NCBI RefSeq assembly: GCF_014836595.1
Contig: NZ_JACSQO010000005.1
Location: 124,001 to 188,000 of the forward strand
Reading direction: 5' to 3'
DNA from: Psychrobacillus faecigallinarum
GTDB lineage: Bacteria; Bacillota; Bacilli; Bacillales_A; Planococcaceae
Length of the DNA stretch: 64,000 nt
The notes beneath the pieces are model-generated. The model was given only the letters and a program-made list of their open reading frames with translations. It made no database searches and was not told where the DNA came from. The position numbers and the translations under genes were made by a program. Within the stretch, counting starts at the first letter, position 1. Every line of letters begins with the position of its first letter. Of this stretch, positions 1-8,540 are shown one piece after another.

Positions 1-541
1 GGGAAAAATGGTGAATTCCATTACAATGGCTACTAAATTCCAGTCTCATATGCCTACAGATGCCGTGCCAGAAAAAACAGATGGAAATGAAGGATTTATT
101 CATCTGATGAATTTTAATGGAGATGTAGAAAAATCTGAGTTAAGCTACATTATTCGTGATCATGATCGCGAAAAATTTGAAGCTAAAAAACAGCTTTTCC
201 AAGATACTGCAGAAAAAATTATAGCCGAATATGGAGAGAAAGCAATTACTGTTGACGTAAAAGACCAATACTATAATATGGGCGAAAAAATTACCCCTGT
301 TATGGAAATTGTGGATATAGCGAAGAATGTTATGGTTGCATTAGATATTGAACCATTAATCATTCCTATTCGCGGAGGAACAGATGGTTCTCAGCTTTCC
401 TTCATGGGTATGCCAACTCCAAATATTTTTACAGGTGGAGAAAACTATCACGGAAAATACGAGTATATCTCTGTAGATGCAATGGAAAAGGCTACAGAAG
501 TGATGAAGGGAATCATTCAATCTTTTGAAAAACAGGCCTAA
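1..541 (+). CDS. pepT: Tripeptidase T (M20B aminopeptidase), C-terminal part cut by the window edge
   Basis: The frame is open from base 2 and gives the last 179 residues of a cytoplasmic zinc aminopeptidase that removes the N-terminal residue of tripeptides. Full-length PepT is about 410 residues, so the N-terminal half lies outside the window and the ATG at base 8 is internal. PepT signatures visible are [29 protein letters not shown] and [10 protein letters not shown], the last carrying the C-terminal histidine metal ligand. A transporter gene follows after 12 bases and is probably co-transcribed. The family assignment is secure. Confidence 0.93.
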   Translation, partial: GKMVNSITMATKFQSHMPTDAVPEKTDGNEGFIHLMNFNGDVEKSELSYIIRDHDREKFEAKKQLFQDTAEKIIAEYGEKAITVDVKDQYYNMGEKITPVMEIVDIAKNVMVALDIEPLIIPIRGGTDGSQLSFMGMPTPNIFTGGENYHGKYEYISVDAMEKATEVMKGIIQSFEKQA

Positions 542-553
542 GTAGGTGCTTCC

Positions 554-1519
554 ATGCGTGAAATATTATTAGGAATTCTAGCCTCACTATTTTTTGCTGT
601 TACATTTATACTTAATCGTTCTATGGAAGTATCGGGGGGGAGCTGGCTTTGGAGCTCTTCTCTTCGTTACTTTTTTATGGTCCCATTTTTATTCTTCATT
701 GTTTTCTTTAGAAATGGATTACCAACTATGGTTAAGGAGCTTAAAATTGCTCCATTAACTTGGTTAATCTGGAGTTTTGTAGGATTTGGTTTGTTCTACG
801 CTCCTTTAACCTTTGCCGCTGCCTATGGTCCTGGCTGGCTGATTTCTGGAATGTGGCAATTTACCATAGTCTCAGGAGTATTATTAGCCCCCTTTTTCCT
901 TGTAAAGGTTGGAGATCGACTCATAAGGCAGAGGATTCCACGGGTGTCCCTTCTTATATCTTTGATTATTTTGGTAGGTATTGTACTTATACAAGTACCT
1001 GATGTCCAAAACTTAAACGGGAGCATGTTGCTTTTAGGAGTTTTACCCGTTCTAATAGCCACTTTTGCTTATCCACTCGGAAATCGAAAGATGATGGAGC
1101 ACTTAGAAGGCAGGCTTGATACATTTCAAAGAGTCCTTGGAATGACTATTGCTTCTATGCCATTATGGATTATACTTGCTCTCTATGCAGCCTTTACTGT
1201 AGGACTTCCTTCCAGCAGTCAAGTATTTCAGTCCTTTATCGTGGGAGTTAGCTCTGGAGTTATCGCTACCACCCTCTTTTTTATGGCAACCGATCGAGTA
1301 CGAAACAACCAAGGAAAATTAGCGGCAGTGGAGGCTACACAATCTACAGAAATTATCTTTGTAATAATTGGAGAAATGATTTTATTAAGTATCCCTTTAC
1401 CTCCTGCCTTAGCATTAGTAGGCTTAGGAGTTATTATCTTCGGTATGGTATTACACTGCTACTATACAACGGTTCAAAGTACTAAACTGATAACTTCTAA
1501 TACTAGGCCAGATAACTAG
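554..1519 (+). CDS. DMT-superfamily efflux transporter (multidrug resistance efflux type)
   Basis: The 321-residue protein is almost entirely hydrophobic, with about ten predicted membrane segments, the size and layout of the two-repeat drug/metabolite transporters. It fits the Bacillus family annotated as multidrug resistance efflux transporter better than the classical EamA proteins, but the substrate cannot be read from sequence. An AGGTG lies 8 bases before the ATG. The gene sits 12 bases after pepT and ends just before a strong terminator, so the two probably form the end of one operon. Export of a peptide or amino acid is possible from the context but is only inference. Confidence 0.8.
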   Translation: MREILLGILASLFFAVTFILNRSMEVSGGSWLWSSSLRYFFMVPFLFFIVFFRNGLPTMVKELKIAPLTWLIWSFVGFGLFYAPLTFAAAYGPGWLISGMWQFTIVSGVLLAPFFLVKVGDRLIRQRIPRVSLLISLIILVGIVLIQVPDVQNLNGSMLLLGVLPVLIATFAYPLGNRKMMEHLEGRLDTFQRVLGMTIASMPLWIILALYAAFTVGLPSSSQVFQSFIVGVSSGVIATTLFFMATDRVRNNQGKLAAVEATQSTEIIFVIIGEMILLSIPLPPALALVGLGVIIFGMVLHCYYTTVQSTKLITSNTRPDN

Positions 1520-1527
1520 AAAAAATA

Positions 1528-1566
1528 AGAGACACTCGTTAAGTCCTTTGACGAGTGTCTCTTTTT
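1528..1566. terminator. Bidirectional intrinsic terminator
   Basis: A perfect 12-bp stem (AGAGACACTCGT / ACGAGTGTCTCT) is followed by a T run on the plus strand and preceded by an A run. It can therefore end both the pepT-transporter operon and the convergent yhgE-type gene. Confidence 0.88.
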
Positions 1567-1586
1567 ATATTTTGATTAACTCCTTG

Positions 1587-3743
1587 TTACACTGTAGCTT
1601 CTGCCACTTGGTTTTTTTCTGCGATGTAGCGAGCTACATGCTTGTAGCTAACAGCAAATACGATAAACGTGAGTACAAGGAATGCTACTAGGCAGATTAG
1701 AAGCACAAATGCATTTGCCATCATAAATCCAGGATCACCTAAAGAAATAACAGCTTTCAGACCTGCATTTGAGTATGTCAGCGGTAAAAACTTACTAAGT
1801 GCCTGTAAATTTTCCGGTAACATAGGTATCGGCAGATTGGATCCTGTTGTAGAAAGCTGAAGTACGATGAAAGCTAGAGCGATAAAGCGACCAATGTTTC
1901 CTCCTATTGCCACTAAGAAGAAAATAATAGACATAAACGCCAAGCTAACAAAGATTGTAAACAATATAAACAATCCAACGTTATTTACTTGAAGCTTTAA
2001 AATGAATAATGAAAATAAGGATACCATTAGACCTTGTGCTATAGCAAATAATGAAAGCTGCATTAGTTTACTTGCGTACCAACTAAACAGTGAACCAGGT
2101 AAAGTAACGGGACGTTTGAAGTCAACTATAAATGATAATATTAAAATGCCAACAAATAAAGCTAAAGAAATAATGTATGGGGCCGTAGAATCGCGATAAT
2201 AGTTATAGCTATTCACCGTTTCACCTTTAAAGCTAACTGGATTAGAGAATTTAGTAATGTTGGCTTCACTCACTTGAATACCGCTAACCTGATCAGCTCC
2301 ACCAGCTAAACCAGTTTGAAGCTCCTGACTTCCAGATTGCAATTGATTAGCACCATCATTTAGTGATGTTACACCTAAAGTCATCGTCTCCCAACCAACC
2401 GCAACAGTTTGGTTTCCATCACTAATTTGTGTAAGTCCTGCTTTTAAGTCGTTTACTGCATTTCCAATCTTCGTCCAAGAACTAGCTACAGTAGCATTTC
2501 CATTTGCTACCTGATTTGCTCCTGTTTTTAGTCGAGTAATTCCAGCATTAGCTGCTGTTTGCCCTTCCACTAATTGATTGATACCAGCATCCAGCTGCTT
2601 AGATCCAATGGTTAGCTGAGTCGCTCCTGCCACTAATGCATCTGCTCCCTGCTTTAACGGCTGAACCTGTTGATCAAATTGAGCAAGACCTTTTGTAATC
2701 GCATCACTCGTACCAACAAGAGTCATAAACTCAACATCTGTTGCAAGCTCAGGATGTTTTGCTAAATAACCTTTCAAACCTTCTGTTAACCCTTGAGAAC
2801 CTCCTGAAAGCGTTTTCGTGGATTCCGTCACTTTAGCCATTCCGCCTGCTAACTGCTCCGCTCCTGGCTTTAACTGTTTCTCTAAGCCTGTCGATAATGT
2901 TGTACTCCCTGTACTAACGGTCTTTAATCCATTTAGTACTTGGTCAGATCCTGCTTTAAGAGAGTCTATGCCTTGAACAACCTCTTTTGAACCTGCAGCC
3001 AACCTTTTAATATCTTTCTCTCCGCCTTTAATCGAACTAAGTAATTGGCTAGCGCCATCCTCGGCTGTCTTAGCTCCAGATGCTAGCTTTTGGATATCTC
3101 CAGACTTCTCATTTAGAGATTGTAATAATTGACTCGTACCTGCGGAAAGATTAGCAGTCCCCTCATATAGTTTGCTAGAACCATCTGCTCCCGAAGCGAA
3201 TCCATTAGAAATATCACCAAATCTAGCAAATAATGTTTTGGTGTAAGTCTCAGTAATTTTGTTTCCTAGCTGTTCTCGAATTTTTTCTGTTGCACTTTTG
3301 GTTACCTGAGCAGCCATGAAATTTAAACCTTCATTTTGAGTATAAATTACTTCTGCCACCTCTGGATTAGCATCAAGTACAGTCGTTACTTTTCTAGAAA
3401 AATCCTCTGGAATTTCAATTGCCATATAATACTTCTGACTCTTCAGCCCCTTTTCAGCTTCTTCCTTCGATACAAAGTTCCAACCAAGTGAAGGATTTTT
3501 CTTCAAGTCTGCCACTAAATCATTCCCCACATTTATTGGAGCTCCCCCTGATTCAGCGCCGGCATCATTATTAACAAATGCCACTGGTAAATTGTCAAGA
3601 TTGTCATACGGTCCCCAAGTAGCAGATAACAAAACAGCTACATAGACTACTGGAATTAACAAAACTCCAATTAGTGAAAATAACACCCCTTTTTTCTCTG
3701 TTAACTTGGATAACTCCTTGCCTAACATTTGGAACGCACCCAT
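1587..3743 (-). CDS. yhgE: YhgE/Pip family membrane protein
   Basis: The 718-residue protein has one N-terminal membrane segment near residues 18-41, a long extracellular region of degenerate Gly/Leu repeats (units like LxxGxxxLxxG) predicted to be coiled coil, and about six C-terminal membrane segments of the ABC-2 permease type. This is the layout of YhgE, related to the lactococcal phage infection protein Pip. The ATG at 3743 is preferred over one 19 codons upstream because AGGGGG lies 6 bases before it. In B. subtilis yhgE lies beside a TetR-type regulator; here no regulator is adjacent, but a TetR-like palindrome is. Its molecular function is not known. Confidence 0.85.
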   Translation of the reverse strand: MGAFQMLGKELSKLTEKKGVLFSLIGVLLIPVVYVAVLLSATWGPYDNLDNLPVAFVNNDAGAESGGAPINVGNDLVADLKKNPSLGWNFVSKEEAEKGLKSQKYYMAIEIPEDFSRKVTTVLDANPEVAEVIYTQNEGLNFMAAQVTKSATEKIREQLGNKITETYTKTLFARFGDISNGFASGADGSSKLYEGTANLSAGTSQLLQSLNEKSGDIQKLASGAKTAEDGASQLLSSIKGGEKDIKRLAAGSKEVVQGIDSLKAGSDQVLNGLKTVSTGSTTLSTGLEKQLKPGAEQLAGGMAKVTESTKTLSGGSQGLTEGLKGYLAKHPELATDVEFMTLVGTSDAITKGLAQFDQQVQPLKQGADALVAGATQLTIGSKQLDAGINQLVEGQTAANAGITRLKTGANQVANGNATVASSWTKIGNAVNDLKAGLTQISDGNQTVAVGWETMTLGVTSLNDGANQLQSGSQELQTGLAGGADQVSGIQVSEANITKFSNPVSFKGETVNSYNYYRDSTAPYIISLALFVGILILSFIVDFKRPVTLPGSLFSWYASKLMQLSLFAIAQGLMVSLFSLFILKLQVNNVGLFILFTIFVSLAFMSIIFFLVAIGGNIGRFIALAFIVLQLSTTGSNLPIPMLPENLQALSKFLPLTYSNAGLKAVISLGDPGFMMANAFVLLICLVAFLVLTFIVFAVSYKHVARYIAEKNQVAEATV

Positions 3744-3773
3744 ACATAACCCCCTATTTAAATTAAAAAATGC

Positions 3774-3822
3774 AGAAATAAAAAATGAATGGCCATTCAT
3801 TTTTATTTCTACATTAATTATA
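3774..3822 (-). promoter_or_regulatory. TetR-type operator palindrome and -10 box for the yhgE-type gene
   Basis: Bases 3781-3804 form a perfect 24-bp palindrome with core TGAATGGCCATTCA, and the symmetry continues to 3774-3810 with a one-base slip. Upstream on the minus strand lies TATAAT (3822-3817), so the palindrome covers the expected transcription start, a typical repressor position. TGAATG-type half sites are usual for TetR-family regulators. The regulator itself is not in the window. Confidence 0.75.
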
Positions 3823-3888
3823 TTTTAAATTTTTAGATTTTTCATTATTTTTGTTGAATAGTAATAATAGACTACAAATATCAAAATA

Positions 3889-4236
3889 TCACTGTTCTAC
3901 AATATGATTTTCCAATGCTCTTCGGACACTATTCACAAAGTCTCCACCAGCTCCCCAATCAAAACGGAGAAAAGCCCCTTGTCCTCCTCCAGAGGCAACA
4001 GCATGAACTTTTGTGTCTCCTTCTAGGTTATCCAATGTAATAGTTAGAGAAGCTCTATTGCTAGTTCTATAATAAAATTTTTCTATTACACAAACAACAA
4101 CCTCTTGACTTCCCACAGAACGTTTATAAACGTCTAGAACCTTACCAGAAATAGACCCTGTAACAATTGATTCTTCTATCACTCTCAGAGCATTAATAGG
4201 TGTAATTTTCACATAAAAATCTCGCACATCTTTCAT
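3889..4236 (-). CDS. Small conserved protein, DUF6054-like
   Basis: This 115-residue soluble protein has the stretch NRASLTITLDNLEGDTKVHAV followed by GGGQGAFLRFDWGAG, which I associate with the Bacillales family DUF6054; that name is from memory and tentative. No catalytic motif, signal peptide or membrane segment is visible. AAGGGGGAG precedes the ATG by 8 bases, so the start is good. It stands alone, with 150 bases of AT-rich DNA between it and the yhgE-type gene. Function unknown. Confidence 0.6.
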   Translation of the reverse strand: MKDVRDFYVKITPINALRVIEESIVTGSISGKVLDVYKRSVGSQEVVVCVIEKFYYRTSNRASLTITLDNLEGDTKVHAVASGGGQGAFLRFDWGAGGDFVNSVRRALENHIVEQ

Positions 4237-4373
4237 TGTAAACTCCCCCTTTCTAAATTTACGGTTAAAAAGGTAAAAGGTTCCAAATACTAACGGAAGT
4301 ATCTATTTTGATTTAGCGCAAAAAATAATCAGCATCCTAATTGCAATCTTTAGGTAGGCTATAAAATTGTCAT

Positions 4374-4786
4374 GCGGTTCATTCCATTTTCTCGTAAATA
4401 ACTACTGTTGAATCGCTCATAATAATTAATATACAAACAAATTGGACAAGGATCTTTATAATAGCCTTTCCTACTGCTCCTGCTTCATCAATAATATATG
4501 ATTATTATTACTTGCACTTCCATGAAAAAATTTATCGCTATAAAAGTTAATTGGGAATGCATCTACAATTTCAAATCTTTTTTAATCATCACCTAATGAT
4601 CGATCTCTTAATGTCATTGTCCACTCGCTATCCATTAATACCTTCACATTTCCTTATAATTTGTCCTGTTTTGCTTTCTTTTATGTCTGGTTCATTCTGT
4701 TATTCACAATCCAGATAACATTAAAAAATTGAAGATACAATCCCACCGCTACTATTCCAACTAACCTTGAAAGCCAGGCGAGGTAA
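4374..4786 (-). pseudogene. Decayed gene remnant of unknown family
   Basis: On the minus strand a protein-like reading can be followed through three or more in-frame stops: a membrane-like stretch (RLVGIVAVGLYLQFFNVIWI), then DSEWTMTLRDRSLGDD, RFEIVDAFPINFYSDKFF and, after a frame change, GAVGKAIIKILVQF and STVVIYEKM. The mix of plausible protein segments and stops suggests a degraded membrane-protein gene. I do not recognise the family, and chance cannot be excluded. Bases 4237-4373 hold nothing I can support. Confidence 0.35.
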
Positions 4787-4795
4787 AAAATTCAT

Positions 4796-4934
4796 AAAAA
4801 AAACGACATCACTTAGGATGTCGTTCAAAATATGCACGAACTTAACGTTGAGGGGGTTAAGTCTGCAAAAATTCAGCCACAATTTGGAGAAAAGTTGCTG
4901 GTAAGAACCTTCTCACTATTTGAGCAAGCTCTAT
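4796..4934 (-). ncRNA. Candidate Fur-regulated small RNA, FsrA-like
   Basis: A sigma-A promoter overlapped by a near-perfect Fur box is followed about 135 bases later by a clean intrinsic terminator (9-bp stem AACGACATC / GATGTCGTT at 4825-4802 and eight U at 4803-4796), with no convincing reading frame between. The RNA would hold a hairpin (4861-4841) whose 6-bp stem CTTAAC/GTTAAG presents the loop CCCCUCAAC, an anti-Shine-Dalgarno sequence. B. subtilis FsrA is likewise a Fur-repressed, C-rich small RNA of the iron-sparing response. Homology to FsrA is inferred from architecture only. An 18-codon GTG frame exists inside but lacks a ribosome binding site. Confidence 0.7.
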
Positions 4935-4936
4935 AC

Positions 4937-4969
4937 GATAATGATAATCATTTTCAATTGGGTTGTCAA
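4937..4969 (-). promoter_or_regulatory. Sigma-A promoter with overlapping Fur box for the small RNA
   Basis: On the minus strand TTGACA (4969-4964) and TATCAT (4946-4941) are separated by 17 bases. The 19-mer at 4937-4955 matches the classical Fur box GATAATGATAATCATTATC at all but one position and covers the -10 box, the expected place for iron-dependent repression. Confidence 0.82.
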
Positions 4970-5106
4970 CTATTTATAAATTTTGGTTTTTACTTGGAAT
5001 TATAGCTCTTATACTTTTTATAAAAATTTGATTAAAATCTAATATGCATATTCCCTAAAACTTTGGGAATAGCTAAGAACAATCCAAAAAAAAGGAGTGA
5101 GAAAGA

Positions 5107-5421
5107 ATGGATCGCAAAATAGACAAACAAGTGGAAGTCGCATTGGAAAGCTTCAGTACTGATGAAAAAAATGATATCCTAAAAAACTTTACTACGTTTA
5201 AGGACTATCTATCTGACAAAGTGAGAATCGGTGAAAAAATGGGTCTTAGCGATGATACTTTAGCGAAAGCTACTGAAAAAGTTGCTGGATACCTTGCTGC
5301 TAACGAAGAACCGAAAAACCGAGAAGAACACCTATTACAGCAATTGTGGAAAAGTGCAGATAAAGATCAACAACATGCGCTTAGTCATATGCTTTTAAAG
5401 CTTACAAGAAATGAAGGATAG
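5107..5421 (+). CDS. DUF3243 domain protein (YmfJ-like)
   Basis: The 104-residue soluble protein contains the DUF3243 pattern FTTFKDYLSDKVRIGEKMGL followed by a helical region rich in Lys and Glu, as in B. subtilis YmfJ. The C-terminus is about 20 residues longer than the usual 85-residue members. An AAAGGAGTGAG site lies 7 bases before the ATG. The stop overlaps the start of the next small frame by 11 bases. The family's function is not established. Confidence 0.8.
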   Translation: MDRKIDKQVEVALESFSTDEKNDILKNFTTFKDYLSDKVRIGEKMGLSDDTLAKATEKVAGYLAANEEPKNREEHLLQQLWKSADKDQQHALSHMLLKLTRNEG

Positions 5422-5623
5422 ACGGGAAGAATCAGATGGTCGCTTACTCGATAATCCCGATAGGGTAAAGACAACGAAAATGAGTCTGTTTGATATGCAT
5501 GAAGATATGCAAACCGTCGATGCAATTTCTGTAGAGGATTTAAACATACAGGTGCAAGATGAAAGAAATCATACCCACACAAAAGACCGTTCTTCAAGTG
5601 AAGAACGATTTCCCCCAAGATAA
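5411..5623 (+). CDS. Small acidic hypothetical protein
   Basis: This 70-residue, charged, probably unstructured frame overlaps the end of the DUF3243 gene by 11 bases and reaches a shared terminator 28 bases downstream. It has no recognised domain, few hydrophobic residues and only a weak AAG-rich site before its ATG. Translational coupling to the upstream gene would explain the weak start. It may instead be a chance frame. Confidence 0.4.
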   Translation: MKDRREESDGRLLDNPDRVKTTKMSLFDMHEDMQTVDAISVEDLNIQVQDERNHTHTKDRSSSEERFPPR

Positions 5624-5651
5624 GTTTCAAAATGCTCCTAGTAGCAACAAA

Positions 5652-5689
5652 AAAGAATGCTCCGTTCCCCTCGGAGCATTCTTTTTTTT
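5652..5689. terminator. Bidirectional intrinsic terminator
   Basis: The 13-bp stem AAAGAATGCTCCG / CGGAGCATTCTTT ends in eight T on the plus strand and starts after an A run. It terminates the DUF3243 operon. Confidence 0.9.
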
Positions 5690-5690
5690 A

Positions 5691-5826
5691 TTATAAATAT
5701 ACTAAGCATATTAGCACCGATAGCTGTTTTTTTACTATAGCCTAATGTGTCTAAAAGAAAGCTAATACATATCGCAGCTGTAAAAGTTGGTAAAATATAG
5801 CCGCCAGTAGAACCAAATAACCCCGC
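5691..5826 (-). pseudogene. Fragment of a BioY-like transporter gene
   Basis: The minus strand reads without a stop as AGLFGSTGGYILPTFTAAIC and on to GYSKKTAIGANMLSIF. The pattern (G)LFGsTGGYI followed by a hydrophobic segment resembles the conserved middle of the biotin transporter component BioY. There is no start codon, the upstream part is missing, and the downstream part runs into the terminator, so only about 45 codons remain. The family match is by eye and moderate. Confidence 0.4.
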
Positions 5827-5878
5827 TTAATTGATTTATATATTTAATTATTTTAGGTGCACGAGGTAAGACTATTTC

Positions 5879-6271
5879 TTAATGCCAACGGTTTAATGCA
5901 TTTTCTACCGATTCTAATTTCACCGTACTTTTTTGCATTGGAGGTGGGCAGGATTTATTGTAGGCTAAAATCTTTTCATTCACCTTTGTAACTCGGAAGT
6001 GCAGGTCCTCATTAAGACCCTGTGCATACTTCGTAGCGATATGCTGTAATTCATCACGGATCTCATGCTGTAGCTTGAGCCAATGTGGTTTATATCCGGC
6101 ATCCTTAGCTACTTTCTGAAAGTGCTGAAAGATGTCCCCCTTAAAATACTCTTCAGAAAGCGGCTTTCCAGCGCCCTTTAAGTTTTCCATCCCACCAGTT
6201 TTTTCATAGTTCCTTAGAATGTCCCCCATCAAATCATTCACAGGAGGAATATATTCGTCTTTGTCCATCAT
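5879..6271 (-). CDS. DUF1992 protein (DnaJC28-type domain)
   Basis: The 130-residue protein carries the DUF1992 signature of the DnaJ subfamily C28 conserved domain: IRNYE-like N-terminus (LRNYEKTGGMENLKGAGKPL), then YFKGD and a C-terminal VTKVNEKILAYN helix. Bacterial members are stand-alone and have no J domain; function is unknown, although a role with chaperones has been proposed for the eukaryotic relatives. It lies 6 bases downstream of the PH-domain protein gene and is probably in one operon with it and the AI-2E-type permease. Confidence 0.78.
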   Translation of the reverse strand: MMDKDEYIPPVNDLMGDILRNYEKTGGMENLKGAGKPLSEEYFKGDIFQHFQKVAKDAGYKPHWLKLQHEIRDELQHIATKYAQGLNEDLHFRVTKVNEKILAYNKSCPPPMQKSTVKLESVENALNRWH

Positions 6272-6277
6272 TAATCC

Positions 6278-6724
6278 TCATTTCAAAGAGATATGTGGAG
6301 CTTTTTCCGACAAAACTAATAAGAATTTCTGTTGCTCACTAGGCGAAATAATCACACTACCAAGGGATGCTTTTTTATAGTGAATCTCAATTGCATCCTT
6401 GGAAGAAAGAATCCGATAACCAGCTAGAATCTGTGAAGTTTTATTGACCTTCGTAATATCTTCATATGGAATTTTACTTCTGAATGGTCCCCCTTTAATA
6501 AATAAATAATTCTCCTTGAAGGAGTATTCAATATCAAAGGTCAACCACAAAATAAACGCAACACACATGACAAACAATGAACTAATAATAATTACAGCTT
6601 TTACATCTACATTATCTGACCATAGTTCATAAACTACAGGTACCAGAGTAGCAAGAGCTACTATAGATATCGCACTCATGATTATATAAGTAAAGGTTTT
6701 ATCAATTTTAGATTTAAAGGTCAT
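6278..6724 (-). CDS. Membrane-anchored bacterial PH-domain protein (YyaB-like)
   Basis: Two membrane segments (about residues 12-33 and 41-62) are followed by an 80-residue bacterial PH-type fold with the typical IPYEDITKV and GYRILSSKDAIEI strands. This is the layout of the YyaB-like bPH_4 family. The gene lies 11 bases downstream of the AI-2E-family gene. No enzymatic residues are visible; the domain probably mediates membrane-proximal protein interaction. Confidence 0.75.
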   Translation of the reverse strand: MTFKSKIDKTFTYIIMSAISIVALATLVPVVYELWSDNVDVKAVIIISSLFVMCVAFILWLTFDIEYSFKENYLFIKGGPFRSKIPYEDITKVNKTSQILAGYRILSSKDAIEIHYKKASLGSVIISPSEQQKFLLVLSEKAPHISLK

Positions 6725-6735
6725 CCCATCGCCTC

Positions 6736-7824
6736 CTAAACAGATTTCGTGGCTGTGTCCTTAATACCTTCCCGGTGGGCATAAATATTTTTCAAAATCG
6801 CTTTTACTACCGCATAGGTTGGTACCCCTAAAATGATGCCCATAAGACCGGCAATATTTCCTGCTGCTAAAATAATCGTGATTACCGTTAACGGATGAAT
6901 ATCCAATGATTTACCCATTACATTAGGCGTAATGAAGTTACTTTCAATCTGCTGAGCAACTAGCATAATAATTGCCACATAGATAGCTAACTTAGGCTCT
7001 TGAATTAAAGCAATAATGAGAGCAGGCACTAATGATATATACGGCCCTAAGAAAGGAATAACATTCATAATCATCCCAAACAGTGCTAGCAGTAATGCAT
7101 ACTCTAGACCAATAGCTGTATATCCGATAAATAGCATAACTCCCACTAGAAAACTAACAAACAATTGCCCTTGAACATAAGAACGAAGTGTATCGTCAAT
7201 ATCCGATAAAGTTTTACGTATGAAGATTTTCTTTTCACCTTTAAAGAACTGCGTAATGAAAGGAACAAACTTCTCGTGATCCTTCAACATATAGACAAGG
7301 AAGAATGGTACAAGAACTAGTAAAAACACTCCTTGGAATACATTTTGGATAAACTTAACTATAAAACCACCGGCAGATACTGCTATTGTTTCAATTTTCC
7401 CGCTTGCGCTATCCAGAGTTGCTTGGAGTGCCTTTGGTAGTTCTCCTATTTTCTCTCTCTGAGAAATTGTGTAATTAATAAAATCTTCTATTTCTTCTAC
7501 CATTTCTGGCGTATTATTTACTAGGGCATTCACCTGTTTCGTCAATACGGGGCTTACAAGTGCTGTAAAGCCCCATATAAGTAGACCGATTACGATAAAT
7601 ATAGATATAATACTTGCCCACCTAGGAAACTTTTTGGATTCTAGCCATTTTTGAAGAGGTCTTGATAAATAGAACAGCACCCCTCCTAATAATAACGGCA
7701 TAAAAATTGCTTGAGCTATTATCATAAATGGAGAGAAAATAGACTTAACTTGCATGAACATAAAAATAATCAATAACGTAAATAAAATTGCAGTTCCAAC
7801 TTGAAACCATAGTTTTTTAGTCAA
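6736..7824 (-). CDS. AI-2E family transporter
   Basis: The 362-residue protein has about eight membrane segments in the AI-2E (UPF0118) layout: two N-terminal helices, a long soluble insert near residues 90-150, and the conserved C-terminal SNFITPNVMGKSLDIHP motif followed by LAAGNIAGLMGIILGVP. Members export autoinducer-2 in E. coli and act as Na+/H+ antiporters in other bacteria, so the substrate here is open. The only possible start upstream is TTG at 7824, directly after an in-frame stop; its ribosome site (GAGGATG) is unusually distant, so translation may be weak. It heads a three-gene operon. Confidence 0.85.
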   Translation of the reverse strand: MTKKLWFQVGTAILFTLLIIFMFMQVKSIFSPFMIIAQAIFMPLLLGGVLFYLSRPLQKWLESKKFPRWASIISIFIVIGLLIWGFTALVSPVLTKQVNALVNNTPEMVEEIEDFINYTISQREKIGELPKALQATLDSASGKIETIAVSAGGFIVKFIQNVFQGVFLLVLVPFFLVYMLKDHEKFVPFITQFFKGEKKIFIRKTLSDIDDTLRSYVQGQLFVSFLVGVMLFIGYTAIGLEYALLLALFGMIMNVIPFLGPYISLVPALIIALIQEPKLAIYVAIIMLVAQQIESNFITPNVMGKSLDIHPLTVITIILAAGNIAGLMGIILGVPTYAVVKAILKNIYAHREGIKDTATKSV

Positions 7825-7963
7825 CTAACTTTCACATCCTCAATGTATGTTTAACTTAATATTCTATACGCATTATCTTTAGGTAAGTTTCACTTATATA
7901 CGTATCGTAACATTTTTATAGTAAACTGTTAATAAATCTTAATTTGGAGAGGGGGGAAGACTT

Positions 7964-8404
7964 TTGGAATACTATAAAACACTGCGCCAATACGTTGGTC
8001 ATCAGCCCCTTATACTTCCTGGGTCAGTCGTGCTAATACTAAATAATAATAAAGAGATACTACTTCAAGAAAGAGCGACAGGAGTTTATGGTCTGCCGGG
8101 CGGTCTAATGGAGCTGGGTGAAAGCTTGGAAGATACTGCACGCCGAGAGGTCTTTGAGGAGACAGGCTTGCGTATAGGTAAACTTACACTATGTCATGTC
8201 TATTCTGGTCAAGATTATTATATTGAAAACCCAAACGGAGATACTTTCTATTCGGTTACAGCTGTCTACAAAACAAACGAATTTGAAGGTATTCTTACTC
8301 CAGATGGCTTGGAAACAATCTCTCTTCAATTTTTCCCTCCAAATAACTTGCCCGAAGGTATTGTAGCATCTTACCGCACCTTTATAGAGAACGAGCTATT
8401 CTAA
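7964..8404 (+). CDS. NUDIX hydrolase
   Basis: The 146-residue protein contains a complete Nudix box, Gx5Ex7REVFEETGL, near residues 46-68, which binds Mg2+ and hydrolyses a nucleoside diphosphate linked to another group. The box begins GLMELGE, as in the MutT/YtkD-like Bacillus proteins, but the substrate cannot be told. Translation starts at a TTG preceded by GAGAGGGGGGAA. It is a single gene between a divergent permease operon and a terminator. Confidence 0.85.
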   Translation: MEYYKTLRQYVGHQPLILPGSVVLILNNNKEILLQERATGVYGLPGGLMELGESLEDTARREVFEETGLRIGKLTLCHVYSGQDYYIENPNGDTFYSVTAVYKTNEFEGILTPDGLETISLQFFPPNNLPEGIVASYRTFIENELF

Positions 8405-8487
8405 TCACTAGTTGTTAAACTTAACATACTAGGTGAGAATCTGTCTCTTTTGATTCAAGAATATACAAAAGAATAAAATAATTAGTA

Positions 8488-8524
8488 AAAAGTCAGCGGC
8501 CTAATGGATGCTGACTTATTTTAT
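8488..8524 (+). terminator. Intrinsic terminator after the NUDIX gene
   Basis: The 8-bp stem AAGTCAGC / GCTGACTT with a 12-base loop is followed by TATTTTATC. It lies 90 bases after the stop codon. Confidence 0.65.
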
Positions 8525-8540
8525 CTTATTCATGATATGC

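Noticed and set aside
4840..4912. An 18-codon GTG frame inside the small RNA candidate
   Set aside because: There is no ribosome site before it, so I treat the transcript as noncoding, while noting that a dual-function RNA is not excluded.
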